Positions 1-6,941 of a stretch of 11,510 bases of DNA are shown one piece after another (the first letter of the stretch is position 1; each line of letters opens with the position of its first letter). Source of the DNA: Stenotrophomonas_A sp036403795 (GTDB lineage Bacteria > Pseudomonadota > Gammaproteobacteria > Xanthomonadales > Xanthomonadaceae); contig DASWQJ010000246.1 in the NCBI GenBank assembly GCA_036403795.1, forward strand, positions 1-11,510. The letters run 5' to 3'. The notes under the pieces were generated by a model. It was not told the DNA's origin and did not search any database. It saw only the letters and a list, made by a program, of their open reading frames with translations. A program made the position numbers and the translations under genes.

Positions 1-2030
1 TTCCGCTGCGCGGGCGGGACGTGCAAGTGAGCTGGTACGACGGCTTTGATGCCGCCGAGCCGGGACCGCGCATGCGCGTGCAGGCCGGTGCCCGTTGGCG
101 TCTATGGCTACGCGTGCGCGCCCCGCGAGGCCTGCGCAATCCCGGTGGTTTCGATGCAGAACGACAGGCCGTCGCCAGGCGGGTGGCCGCACGCGCCACG
201 GTGCGGCGCCCTATGGCCGCCCAGTTGATGGCCGGACCCACGGGATTGGCAGCATGGCGGGCGCGAATGTCCGCCCGGATCGCCGCGTCGGTTCCCCGCG
301 GCGCCGCGCGCTTCGTGCAGGCGCTAGCCTTGGGAGACACGCGCGCACTCACCGATGACGACTGGCAGGTGCTGCGCGCCGCGGGATTGACCCACCTGAT
401 AGCCATCTCCGGATTCCACGTGGGCTTGGCGGGCCTGTTCGGTGGCGCGCTGGCCTGGTTGTGCTGGCGGGGCTCGGCCATGTTGGCCGCCCGGTTGCCG
501 CGTGCCCATGCATCGGCCTGGGCAGGTTTGCTGATGGCCGTCGCCTACGCTGCGGCCGCGGGCTTGTCGCTACCGACGCTGCGCACGGTGCTGATGATCG
601 CGGTGGTGTCGTTGGCCAGGTTGCGGCGCCGGTCCGTATCGGGTGTGCACACGTTGGCACTCGCCTTGTTTGCCGTGTTGGTCGTCGATCCCTTGTCGGT
701 CCTGTTGGCCGGTTTCTGGCTCAGCTTTGGTGGCGTGGCGTGGTTGATGGCGGCCATGCCACAGGGCGGCATGGGAAAAGTGATGGAATTCCTGAAAGCG
801 CAATGGGTCGCGACACTCGGGCTGCTTCCGCTGGGAGCGTGGTGGTTCGGCCAGGTGTCCTGGGTGGGACCGGTTGCCAACCTCTTCGCGGTGCCTTGGT
901 GGAGCCTGGTGGTCGTGCCGCTGGCGTTGGCCGGGCTGGCGCTGGAATCGCTGGGGGAGGGGGCTGGCACGTGGCTCTGGCGGCTGGCGGCGTGGGCGTT
1001 CGAGGCGGCCTGGCCGATGTTCCAGTGGCTGGGTACTCGCGAGTTCGCGGTGAGTTGGCTGCCCGAGACAAGCTCGCTCACCATAGCGCTCGCGCTGTTC
1101 GGCGCGTTGGGCTGGCTATTGCCGCGCCCCCTCCCGGGCAGGGTGCTGGCCGGCGTACTTTGGGTGCCGCTGTTCTGGCCGGACCTGCGCCGGCCGCCGG
1201 CGGGGGAGGTCGAGCTGGTCGCCTTGGATGTCGGCCAAGGCCTGGCGGTCGTGGTGCTGACGCAACACCACGCCATGCTCTACGACACCGGACCCAAGAT
1301 CGCCGAGGGCTTCGACGCGGGCGAGCGGGTCGTGGTGCCGAGCCTGCGTGCGCTGGGCGTCTCCCGGCTTGATCGGCTGGTGCTCAGCCACGGCGACATG
1401 GACCATGCCGGCGGCCTGCCGGCCGTACACGCTCAAGTGCCGATCGAACACCTGCAAGCGCCTGCCGGCGCGCCGTTGCCGCTGCGCGCCGATTCGTGCG
1501 TGGCCGGTGAGCAGTGGCAATGGGACGGGGTTCGCTTCCGGTTCCTGCATCCGCCGCCGCGCCACGCCTACGTCGGCAACGAGTCCAGCTGCGTGCTGCG
1601 CGTGGAAACGGCCGCGGGCGCGGTGCTGTTGACCGGCGATATCGGCCGGGTCGTGGAACAGCAACTGCTGGCGCATAGCGCGGCCGACCTTCGCGCGGAC
1701 GTGGTGTTCGCACCGCACCACGGCAGCAAGGGGTCCTCGTCGCCAAGCCTGGTGCGGGCCAGCGACGCCCAGTTGGTGGTGTTCTCCGCCGGACATGGCA
1801 ACAGCTTCGGGCATCCCCGGCCAGAGGTGGTGCGCCGGTGGACACAGTCCGGCGCCGAGGCCCTCAACACCGCTCGCAGCGGCGCGGTGCGGGTCTGGCT
1901 CGGCCCGCAGGGCCTGCGCGTGCGCGAGCAGCGCCAGTGGCAACTTCGCTGGTGGGACGCGGCGGTGCGCCCACGTCCGGCTGCTATCCTATCGGCGAGT
2001 AAACAGGCGGCCAACGTGCCGGAGGGTTGA
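1..2030 (+). CDS. comEC: ComEC/Rec2-family DNA uptake channel protein (5' truncated)
   Basis: ComEC forms the inner-membrane channel that passes single-stranded DNA into the cytoplasm during natural transformation. The frame is open from position 3, and residues ahead of the first possible internal start (GTG at 21) read as part of the N-terminal domain, so the true start lies outside the window; about 675 residues are present. The order seen is: end of the N-terminal soluble domain; the hydrophobic Competence domain with the family motif ISGFHV (405-422) and many membrane segments to about 1190; then a C-terminal metallo-beta-lactamase-like domain with DVGQG (1227-1241), the metal-site motif HGDMDH (1389-1406) and HHGS (1716-1727). 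Metal-binding residues look intact, so the C-terminal domain may be an active nuclease, as proposed for the family. The stop is 4 nt before exbB. E. coli ycaI likewise sits upstream of msbA-lpxK. Confidence 0.93.
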   Translation, partial: PLRGRDVQVSWYDGFDAAEPGPRMRVQAGARWRLWLRVRAPRGLRNPGGFDAERQAVARRVAARATVRRPMAAQLMAGPTGLAAWRARMSARIAASVPRGAARFVQALALGDTRALTDDDWQVLRAAGLTHLIAISGFHVGLAGLFGGALAWLCWRGSAMLAARLPRAHASAWAGLLMAVAYAAAAGLSLPTLRTVLMIAVVSLARLRRRSVSGVHTLALALFAVLVVDPLSVLLAGFWLSFGGVAWLMAAMPQGGMGKVMEFLKAQWVATLGLLPLGAWWFGQVSWVGPVANLFAVPWWSLVVVPLALAGLALESLGEGAGTWLWRLAAWAFEAAWPMFQWLGTREFAVSWLPETSSLTIALALFGALGWLLPRPLPGRVLAGVLWVPLFWPDLRRPPAGEVELVALDVGQGLAVVVLTQHHAMLYDTGPKIAEGFDAGERVVVPSLRALGVSRLDRLVLSHGDMDHAGGLPAVHAQVPIEHLQAPAGAPLPLRADSCVAGEQWQWDGVRFRFLHPPPRHAYVGNESSCVLRVETAAGAVLLTGDIGRVVEQQLLAHSAADLRADVVFAPHHGSKGSSSPSLVRASDAQLVVFSAGHGNSFGHPRPEVVRRWTQSGAEALNTARSGAVRVWLGPQGLRVREQRQWQLRWWDAAVRPRPAAILSASKQAANVPEG
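1985..1990 (+). promoter_or_regulatory. Candidate extended -10 element for the exbB-lpxK unit
   Basis: The hexamer TATCCT preceded by TGC gives an extended -10 (TGnTATnnT) inside the last codons of comEC. No good -35 hexamer lies 16-18 bp upstream, but extended -10 promoters can work without one. Transcription from here would start near 1997 and leave a leader of about 38 nt containing the exbB ribosome binding site. This is a pattern match only. It would let exbBD-msbA-lpxK, which includes essential functions, be expressed independently of comEC. Confidence 0.3.
2021..2026 (+). promoter_or_regulatory. Strong ribosome binding site that fixes the exbB GTG start
   Basis: GGAGGG ends 8 nt before GTG 2035 and overlaps the last codons of comEC. 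It is the best Shine-Dalgarno match seen at any gene start in the window and supports the GTG at 2035 over any in-frame codon upstream. Confidence 0.8.
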
Positions 2031-2034
2031 AACC

Positions 2035-2721
2035 GTGTGGGAACTGGTCAAGGCCGGTGGCTGGCCGATGCTGCCGTTGTTGTTGCTGGGCGTAGCCGCG
2101 TTGGCGATCGTGCTCGAGCGCCTCTGGACGCTGCGCCGCAACGAAGTGCTCCCCCCCGGCCTGGGCGACGAGGTCCGCAATTGGGCCGCGCGCGGCAAGC
2201 TTGATCCGGCCCACATCGAGTCGCTGCGTCGTAGTTCGCCGCTGGGCGCGCTGTTGGCTGCGGCGCTGGACGTGCGCGGTCGCGCCCGTGAACTGGTGCG
2301 CGAGCGCATCGAAGACACCGGGCGCCACATCGTGCACCGCATGGAGCGTTTCCTGAACGCCTTGGGCACCATCGCCTCGGCCGGACCGTTGTTGGGTCTG
2401 CTGGGTACGGTGGTGGGCATGATCCAGATGTTCATGGGTATCCTCGAACATGGCATCGGCGATGTGAACCAGCTGGCCGGCGGCATCGGCAAGGCCCTGG
2501 TGTGCACCGCGACCGGCATGATCATCGCCGTGCCCGCGCTGATGTTTCATCGCTATTTCAAGAGCCGGATTGCCGGGTACGTGATCGAGATGGAGCAGGA
2601 GGCGACACTGCTGCTGGATGCGCTGGAAGGCCGTGGCACGCCGCCGAGTGCACCGGCAAACGCGCGCAACCCAGCACCCGGGCAAGGCGCGCCGCGCGTT
2701 CCCGCCACTGCCAAGGGCTGA
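2035..2721 (+). CDS. exbB: MotA/TolQ/ExbB-family proton channel subunit
   Basis: Inner-membrane subunit of a proton-driven stator complex that works with an ExbD/TolR partner to energise envelope processes. The product has 228 residues, the usual ExbB/TolQ size. Membrane segments are visible at about residues 12-30, then after a cytoplasmic domain at about 109-131 (rich in G, A and L, containing GPLLGLLGTVVG) and about 150-175 (GGIGKAL...TATGMIIAVPAL), the classic MotA/TolQ/ExbB pattern. The C-terminus is a Pro/Ala-rich low-complexity tail. The start is GTG 2035, set by GGAGGG. exbD follows after 3 nt. No tonB, tolA or tolB is present, so the pair is an orphan; ExbB versus TolQ is assigned by size and context and is not certain. 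A run of seven C lies in codons for Leu-Pro-Pro near 2151. Confidence 0.85.
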   Translation: MWELVKAGGWPMLPLLLLGVAALAIVLERLWTLRRNEVLPPGLGDEVRNWAARGKLDPAHIESLRRSSPLGALLAAALDVRGRARELVRERIEDTGRHIVHRMERFLNALGTIASAGPLLGLLGTVVGMIQMFMGILEHGIGDVNQLAGGIGKALVCTATGMIIAVPALMFHRYFKSRIAGYVIEMEQEATLLLDALEGRGTPPSAPANARNPAPGQGAPRVPATAKG

Positions 2722-2724
2722 CGA

Positions 2725-3147
2725 ATGCGCATCCGCGACGATCGCGCACAGGACGAGCCGCACATCGATCTGGTGCCATTGATCGATGTGATCCTGGTCC
2801 TGATCATTTTTTTCGTGGTCACCACAACGTTCGATGCGCGTTCCACGCTGCAACTCCAGTTGCCCAATGCCAGCGACCAGCACAACCCGACACCACCGCG
2901 CTCACTGAGCGTGCTGGTCAACGCCGATGGCCATTACTTCATCAACGATCGCGAGGTGTTGCGCAGCGACATCGAATCGCTGAAGCAGACGCTGGTTGAA
3001 GTGGCTGGCGACGACCGGGCGCAGACGGTGCTGTTGCGGGCCGACGCGCGCACGCCTTACCAGGCGGTCGTCACTGCGCAGGACGCGCTCGGACAGCTGG
3101 GATTTCGCCGTCTGGCGATTGCCACTGCGCCGGAAGTGAAGCGATGA
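2725..3147 (+). CDS. exbD: ExbD/TolR-family biopolymer transport protein
   Basis: Partner of the preceding ExbB-like protein. The product has 140 residues, typical for ExbD. A short cytoplasmic N-terminus leads into one membrane segment (about residues 16-34) with the motif IDLVPLIDV. Asp21 matches the protonatable aspartate of the ExbD/TolR/MotB families (Asp25 in E. coli ExbD). The rest (about residues 40-140) is a periplasmic domain. AAGGG lies 7 nt before the ATG, and only 3 nt separate it from exbB, so the two are surely co-transcribed. The stop overlaps the msbA start (ATGA). A run of seven T occurs within the membrane segment codons. TolR is the alternative name; the lack of Tol-Pal neighbours argues for an ExbD-like orphan. 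Confidence 0.87.
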   Translation: MRIRDDRAQDEPHIDLVPLIDVILVLIIFFVVTTTFDARSTLQLQLPNASDQHNPTPPRSLSVLVNADGHYFINDREVLRSDIESLKQTLVEVAGDDRAQTVLLRADARTPYQAVVTAQDALGQLGFRRLAIATAPEVKR

Positions 3148-4892
3148 GTGCAAAGGGCGGCGCGGTTTGGCCGACTTATAAACGGTTGTTGTCCTACACC
3201 GGGCCTTATCGAAACTGGCTTTGGGTGGGCATGGTGGCCATGGTCGTCGAGGCCGGGGCCAGCTACCTGTTCACGCGCTTGATGGATCCGCTGGTCAACC
3301 GTGGGTTCGTCAATCCCGAACCCAGGATGGCCGTCGTGCTTCCGTTGGCGATCCTGGCTTTGTTCGTCATGCGCAGCATCGCGACGTTCGCCAGCGATTA
3401 CAGCCTCGCGCGTACCGGGCGTAGCGTTGTGCGGGATTTGCGGGGGCAGGTCCTGGGCAAATACCTGCGTCTGCCGTCCTCGTATTTCGATAATGAGGCG
3501 ACGCCCGTTATGGTCAGCCGGCTCAACTTCGATACGGAGCAGGTGACCCAGGCAAGCGCCGATGCGCTGAAGACGTTGGTGGCAGACAGTCTGACGATCG
3601 TGGCGATGCTCGTCGTCATGGTTCAGATGAGTGTCAAGGTCACCTTGGCCATGTTGGTGGTCGTGCCTTTGATCGGGCTGATCGTGTCTTATGTGGGCAA
3701 GCGCTATCGGCGCATCAGCCGCGGTATTCAAGACGGAATGGGGGCCATGGCCCAAGCCGCTGAGCAGTCCTTAGCCGCTCAGCAGGAAGTCAAGGTGCAC
3801 GGTACGCAGGTGCAGGAGCACCAGCGCTACGCTGCTTTGGCCAACACGATGCTCCGCCTGAACATGAAGGTTGAAACGACACGCGCGGCAGCCTCCGGGA
3901 CCGTCCAATTTTTGGCCGCTCTCGCCCTGGCGGTCATCGTGTGGGTCGCAGCGAGGGAATCACTGGCCGGCAGGCTCAATGCCGGGCAGTTCATGTCACT
4001 CATGACCTCGATGATGGCCATCATTCCATCGCTGCGTCGACTCACCAGCGTGCAAAGCTCCATATCTCGGGGCGTCGCCGCCGCCGAGCGTCTGTTTTCC
4101 ATCCTGGACATGCCGGGCGAACGGGACAGCGGTAGCATCGAAGCCAAGCGCGCGCGTGGCGAACTGGCCTTCGATCACGTCATGCTGCGCTATCGGCAGG
4201 ACGACGGCCTGGCCCTGGACGACATCACCTTCGTGGCCAAACCCGGCACCGTGACCGCGATCGTAGGCCGGTCCGGTAGCGGCAAGACGAGCCTGGTCCG
4301 GCTGGTGCCGAGGTTCTACGAACCGACGGGTGGTCGCATTACCCTGGATGGCACCGCGTTGCAGGACTACCGGTTGGAAGACCTGCGCCGGCAGATCGCA
4401 TTGGTCGGCCAGAAAGTGATGCTGTTCGACGACACCATCGCGGCGAACATCGCCTACGGCACCGAAGCCAGCGAGGCGCAGATCCGTGCCGCCGCCGAAG
4501 CCGCCAACGCCTGGGAGTTCATCGAGCGCCTGCCGCAGCAGTTGCAGACGCCGGTCGGCGAGAACGGAGCGCTGCTTTCCGGTGGCCAGCGTCAGCGCTT
4601 GGCCATCGCACGCGCGATCCTGCGCGATGCACCGATCCTGATCCTGGACGAGGCCACTGCGGCGCTGGACAACGAATCCGAACGGCTGGTGCAGGACGCG
4701 TTGCACCGGTTGATGCCCGACCGCACCACGCTGGTCATCGCACATCGACTGTCCACGATCGAGCATGCCGACCAGGTGCTGGTGATGGACCATGGCCGAA
4801 TCGTCGAACGCGGCACCCATGCGCAGTTGCTTGCCCAAGGCGGGCTGTACGCGCATCTCCATGGCATGCAGTTCCGCGAAAGGCAGGCATGA
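3144..4892 (+). CDS. msbA: Lipid A export ATP-binding/permease protein MsbA
   Basis: ABC exporter half-transporter that flips core-lipid A from the inner to the outer leaflet of the inner membrane. It has 582 residues, the same length as E. coli MsbA. The first 330 residues form the six-helix transmembrane domain. The nucleotide-binding domain shows Walker A GRSGSGKT (375-382), the signature LSGGQ (478-482), Walker B ILILDE with catalytic Glu503 (498-503) and the switch His534. All catalytic residues are present. The ATG overlaps the exbD stop by 4 nt, with GGAAG 7 nt upstream, and its own stop overlaps the lpxK start. The direct msbA-lpxK order, as in E. coli, supports the lipid A role over a generic ABC exporter. 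Codons in the membrane half are slightly richer in A/T third positions and rare codons than those of the ATPase half. Confidence 0.93.
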   Translation: MSAKGGAVWPTYKRLLSYTGPYRNWLWVGMVAMVVEAGASYLFTRLMDPLVNRGFVNPEPRMAVVLPLAILALFVMRSIATFASDYSLARTGRSVVRDLRGQVLGKYLRLPSSYFDNEATPVMVSRLNFDTEQVTQASADALKTLVADSLTIVAMLVVMVQMSVKVTLAMLVVVPLIGLIVSYVGKRYRRISRGIQDGMGAMAQAAEQSLAAQQEVKVHGTQVQEHQRYAALANTMLRLNMKVETTRAAASGTVQFLAALALAVIVWVAARESLAGRLNAGQFMSLMTSMMAIIPSLRRLTSVQSSISRGVAAAERLFSILDMPGERDSGSIEAKRARGELAFDHVMLRYRQDDGLALDDITFVAKPGTVTAIVGRSGSGKTSLVRLVPRFYEPTGGRITLDGTALQDYRLEDLRRQIALVGQKVMLFDDTIAANIAYGTEASEAQIRAAAEAANAWEFIERLPQQLQTPVGENGALLSGGQRQRLAIARAILRDAPILILDEATAALDNESERLVQDALHRLMPDRTTLVIAHRLSTIEHADQVLVMDHGRIVERGTHAQLLAQGGLYAHLHGMQFRERQA

Positions 4893-5917
4893 GCAAGCAA
4901 GTACGAGGAACCCCGGCCTACTGGTATGAAGGCGTACCGGTCCCGCTGGGGGCGCGCCTGCTTGCCCCGTTGTACGCGGCCGTCATCGGTCTGCGCCGCG
5001 CGCTTTACGGTCGCGGCTGGCTCAAGCGGCGGCAGGTACCGGTGCCGGTGTTGGTGATCGGCAACGTCACTGCCGGCGGCACCGGCAAAACGCCACTGAC
5101 CCTGGCCGTGGTCGAAAAGCTGCGCGAAGCCGGCTGGAACCCTGGCGTGGCCAGTCGCGGTTATGGCCGCGAGCGCAGCGCCGAGGCCCGCTGGGTGGAT
5201 GCCGATACGCCGGCCTCGCTGGGTGGCGACGAGCCGGTGTTGATTGCCTGGAAAACCGGCGTGCCGGTGCGTGTGGACCGCGACCGCGTGGCAGCGGCGC
5301 AGGCACTGATGGAGGCCGGTTGCGACATCGTGGTCTGCGACGACGGCCTGCAGCACTATCGGTTGGCGCGCGATGTGGAGATCGAGGTCGTCGATGGCCG
5401 GCGTCGTTATGGCAACGGGCGGATGTTGCCGGCCGGTCCGCTGCGGGAACCGGCGTCGCGTGCGCGCGAATGCGATTTCCGCGTCGTCAACCTGGGCCAG
5501 GCCAGCGATGAGGATCCGGCCGCGATGCCGCCGGGTTTTGGCGAATGGCAGATGCGCCTTCGCTTGATCGAGGCCGTTCCGCTGGATGGCGCTCGCGCCC
5601 GGCCGCTGGCTTCCTTCGCGGGGCAGCGGGTCCATGCGGTGGCGGGCATCGCCCACCCACGGCGCTTTTTCGAGATGCTGCGCGCGCGCGGGATCGGCGT
5701 GGTACCGCATGCCTTTGCGGACCATCATCCTTACCAGCCCGTCGATTTCGAGTTCGGCAGCCAGCTGCCCGTCCTGATGACCGAAAAAGACGCGGTGAAG
5801 TGCCGTAGCTTCGCCGACGGATGGATGTTCAGCGTGCCGCTGGAGGCCGAAATGCCAGCCGCCTTCTGGGTGACCTTGCTGGACCGCCTGGGCAAGCTGC
5901 GGCGCCCAAGGCACTGA
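4889..5917 (+). CDS. lpxK: Tetraacyldisaccharide 4'-kinase LpxK
   Basis: LpxK phosphorylates the 4' position of the tetraacyldisaccharide-1-phosphate precursor to make lipid IVA, the sixth step of the Raetz pathway, at the cytoplasmic face of the inner membrane. The product has 342 residues, normal for the family. A hydrophobic/basic N-terminal helix (about 19-41) fits peripheral membrane attachment. The P-loop AGGTGKTP spans 62-69, followed by SRGYGR, the GDEP motif (113-116), DDGLQH (151-156), HHPY (279-282) and TEKD (298-301), all hallmarks of LpxK. The ATG overlaps the msbA stop (ATGA), giving tight coupling between flipping and lipid A assembly. The stop codon lies inside the loop of a perfect 8-bp hairpin. 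Confidence 0.95.
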   Translation: MSKQVRGTPAYWYEGVPVPLGARLLAPLYAAVIGLRRALYGRGWLKRRQVPVPVLVIGNVTAGGTGKTPLTLAVVEKLREAGWNPGVASRGYGRERSAEARWVDADTPASLGGDEPVLIAWKTGVPVRVDRDRVAAAQALMEAGCDIVVCDDGLQHYRLARDVEIEVVDGRRRYGNGRMLPAGPLREPASRARECDFRVVNLGQASDEDPAAMPPGFGEWQMRLRLIEAVPLDGARARPLASFAGQRVHAVAGIAHPRRFFEMLRARGIGVVPHAFADHHPYQPVDFEFGSQLPVLMTEKDAVKCRSFADGWMFSVPLEAEMPAAFWVTLLDRLGKLRRPRH

Positions 5918-5925
5918 CCTTGGGC
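5904..5925 (+). repeat. Perfect inverted repeat enclosing the lpxK stop codon
   Basis: GCCCAAGG (5904-5911) pairs perfectly with CCTTGGGC (5918-5925) across a 6-nt loop, CACTGA, that contains the TGA stop. Only GC-rich sequence follows and there is no T-run, so it is not a standard intrinsic terminator. It could slow RNA decay from the 3' side or mark the end of the upstream transcript; both roles are guesses. Confidence 0.6.
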
Positions 5926-6158
5926 CTGGCCCTGGGCCGCGCCGGAGGCTTGGCGTCGGGAGCCACCCGCGGCCACCGCGAGAGATCGCGTGGTGCCAGG
6001 CAGCCCGGTGACTTTGGTGAAGCCCGGGTTCCATCGAGATCGCCCGGGCCGATAATGGCAGCCAGACGATTGGGTGGACGGGTCTGCCGATCCGTCGCTC
6101 GCCGTCCCATCATTGGAGTTTCCATGCCTGTCTTCCTGTTTGCCGTGGCGGTGCACCC
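5918..6158 (+). other. Intergenic region between lpxK and kdsB
   Basis: This is the only gap over 50 nt between protein genes. It contains the downstream arm of the lpxK hairpin, a second inverted repeat (GCCCGGG 6022-6028 with CCCGGGC 6043-6049, 14-nt loop), a -10-like GATAAT at 6051-6056 with only a poor -35 (GTTCCA, 6028-6033), and a possible 12-codon ORF at 6124. One frame is open across the whole gap, but its Arg-rich product uses AGA, AGG and GGA codons unlike the neighbouring genes and matches no family I recognise. No zinc-ribbon CPxC motif of a YcaR/Trm112-like protein, the usual occupant of this position, is found in any frame I read. Confidence 0.6.
6051..6056 (+). promoter_or_regulatory. 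Weak candidate -10 (GATAAT) upstream of kdsB
   Basis: GATAAT matches the sigma70 -10 consensus at five of six positions. The hexamer 17 bp upstream, GTTCCA, matches the -35 consensus at only three positions. It follows the CCCGGG inverted repeat directly, so a repressor or activator site is conceivable. A promoter in this gap is expected because the gap separates two tightly packed gene blocks, but the evidence is thin. Confidence 0.22.
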
Positions 6159-6162
6159 ATGA
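6124..6162 (+). CDS. Possible 12-residue hydrophobic leader peptide coupled to kdsB
   Basis: The ORF reads MPVFLFAVAVHP and stops at TGA 6160-6162, which overlaps the kdsB ATG at 6159 (ATGA). GGAG at 6115-6118 sits 5 nt before its ATG, while kdsB itself has no clear Shine-Dalgarno sequence in the usual window. This suggests ribosomes load at the short ORF and reinitiate at kdsB. Codons are ordinary for the region. No family is recognisable at this length, and the ORF may simply be a by-product of the way kdsB is started. An in-frame ATG at 6055 would give a 35-residue version but lacks a ribosome binding site. Confidence 0.35.
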   Translation: MPVFLFAVAVHP

Positions 6163-6941
6163 GCGTAGTGCCTGCCTTCGTGGTGGCGATCCCCGCGCGC
6201 TACGCGGCCACCCGCTTGCCCGGCAAGCCATTGCGCCTGCTCGGCGGCCAGCCCCTGGTGCGTCGCGTGGCCGAACGGGCCCAGTTGGCGGGTGCGACCG
6301 AGGTCTGGGTCGCGACCGACGACGCACGCGTGGCGGCTGCCGTAGAGGGAATGGCAGGCGTGCACGTGGCGATGACCGCCGCCGACCATGTGTCCGGCAC
6401 GGATCGCCTGGCCGAGTGCGCCCGGATCGCCGGGTGGGCGGACGAGGTGATCGTGGTCAACCTGCAGGGCGACGAACCATTTGCGCCTGCCAGCGGCATT
6501 CGTGCCGTGGCCACCTTGCTGGCCGGCAGCCAAGCGCCGATGGCGACACTGGCCACCCCGGTGGAAGGCGCGCAAGAAGTATTCGATCCCAACGTGGTCA
6601 AGCTCGTGCGCGACGATGCCGGACACGCGCTCTACTTCAGCCGAGCGCCGATTCCTTGGCATCGGGATGGCTTCGCCGCCTCTCGCCAATCGCTGCCGCC
6701 GGGGGAGTGGTTGCGCCACATCGGCATCTACGGCTACCGCGCCGGCTTCTTGCAGCGGGTCGCCGCGATGCCGCCGGGCCGGTTGGAGCGCGTCGAGTCT
6801 CTGGAGCAACTGCGGGTATTGGAGGCCGGGCACCGCATCGCCGTGGCGATCACGCCCGAACAGTTCCCACCGGGCATCGACACGCCGGAGGACCTGGTCC
6901 GCGCCGAAGCGCGATGGGCCGGAGCGGCGGGCCTGGCGTGA
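6159..6941 (+). CDS. kdsB: 3-deoxy-manno-octulosonate cytidylyltransferase (CMP-Kdo synthetase)
   Basis: KdsB activates Kdo with CTP to form CMP-Kdo, the donor used by WaaA to add Kdo to lipid IVA; it acts in the cytoplasm. The product has 260 residues (E. coli 248). The nucleotide-binding N-terminus IPARYAATRLPGKP spans 11-24, ADHVSGTDRLAE follows, QGDEP is at 103-107 with a metal-binding aspartate, and HIGIYGYR, QLRVLE and GIDTPEDL occur in the expected order. It starts at ATG 6159, overlapping the stop of a short upstream ORF, with no strong ribosome binding site of its own. Its stop overlaps the GTG start of the phosphatase gene by 4 nt. Its placement after lpxK matches E. coli and Pseudomonas, although the small YcaR/Trm112 gene normally between them is missing. 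Confidence 0.95.
   Translation: MSVVPAFVVAIPARYAATRLPGKPLRLLGGQPLVRRVAERAQLAGATEVWVATDDARVAAAVEGMAGVHVAMTAADHVSGTDRLAECARIAGWADEVIVVNLQGDEPFAPASGIRAVATLLAGSQAPMATLATPVEGAQEVFDPNVVKLVRDDAGHALYFSRAPIPWHRDGFAASRQSLPPGEWLRHIGIYGYRAGFLQRVAAMPPGRLERVESLEQLRVLEAGHRIAVAITPEQFPPGIDTPEDLVRAEARWAGAAGLA

Noticed and set aside
461..1372. 303-codon + strand frame within comEC
   Set aside because: An out-of-frame shadow rich in Gly, Arg and Ala; the comEC frame shows proper membrane segments and motifs over the same bases.
3171..3183. TATAAA-like sequence just inside msbA
   Set aside because: No -35 at suitable spacing and it lies downstream of a well-supported msbA start; most likely coding sequence only.
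3144..4140. Possible mosaic origin of the MsbA membrane half from codon use
   Set aside because: By hand count the A/T-ending codon share is only slightly higher than in the ATPase half; the difference is small and can reflect weaker constraint in the membrane domain.
4592..6034. 480-codon open frame on the - strand across msbA/lpxK
   Set aside because: Composition is typical of antisense shadow frames in GC-rich DNA, it spans the boundary of two well-supported + strand genes, and it shows no family motifs.
5821..6162. 113-codon + strand frame through the lpxK-kdsB gap
   Set aside because: Its first part overlaps lpxK, the gap part is Arg-rich with codons unlike neighbours, and there is no ribosome binding site. 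Only the last 12 codons have start signals and are kept as a separate weak call.
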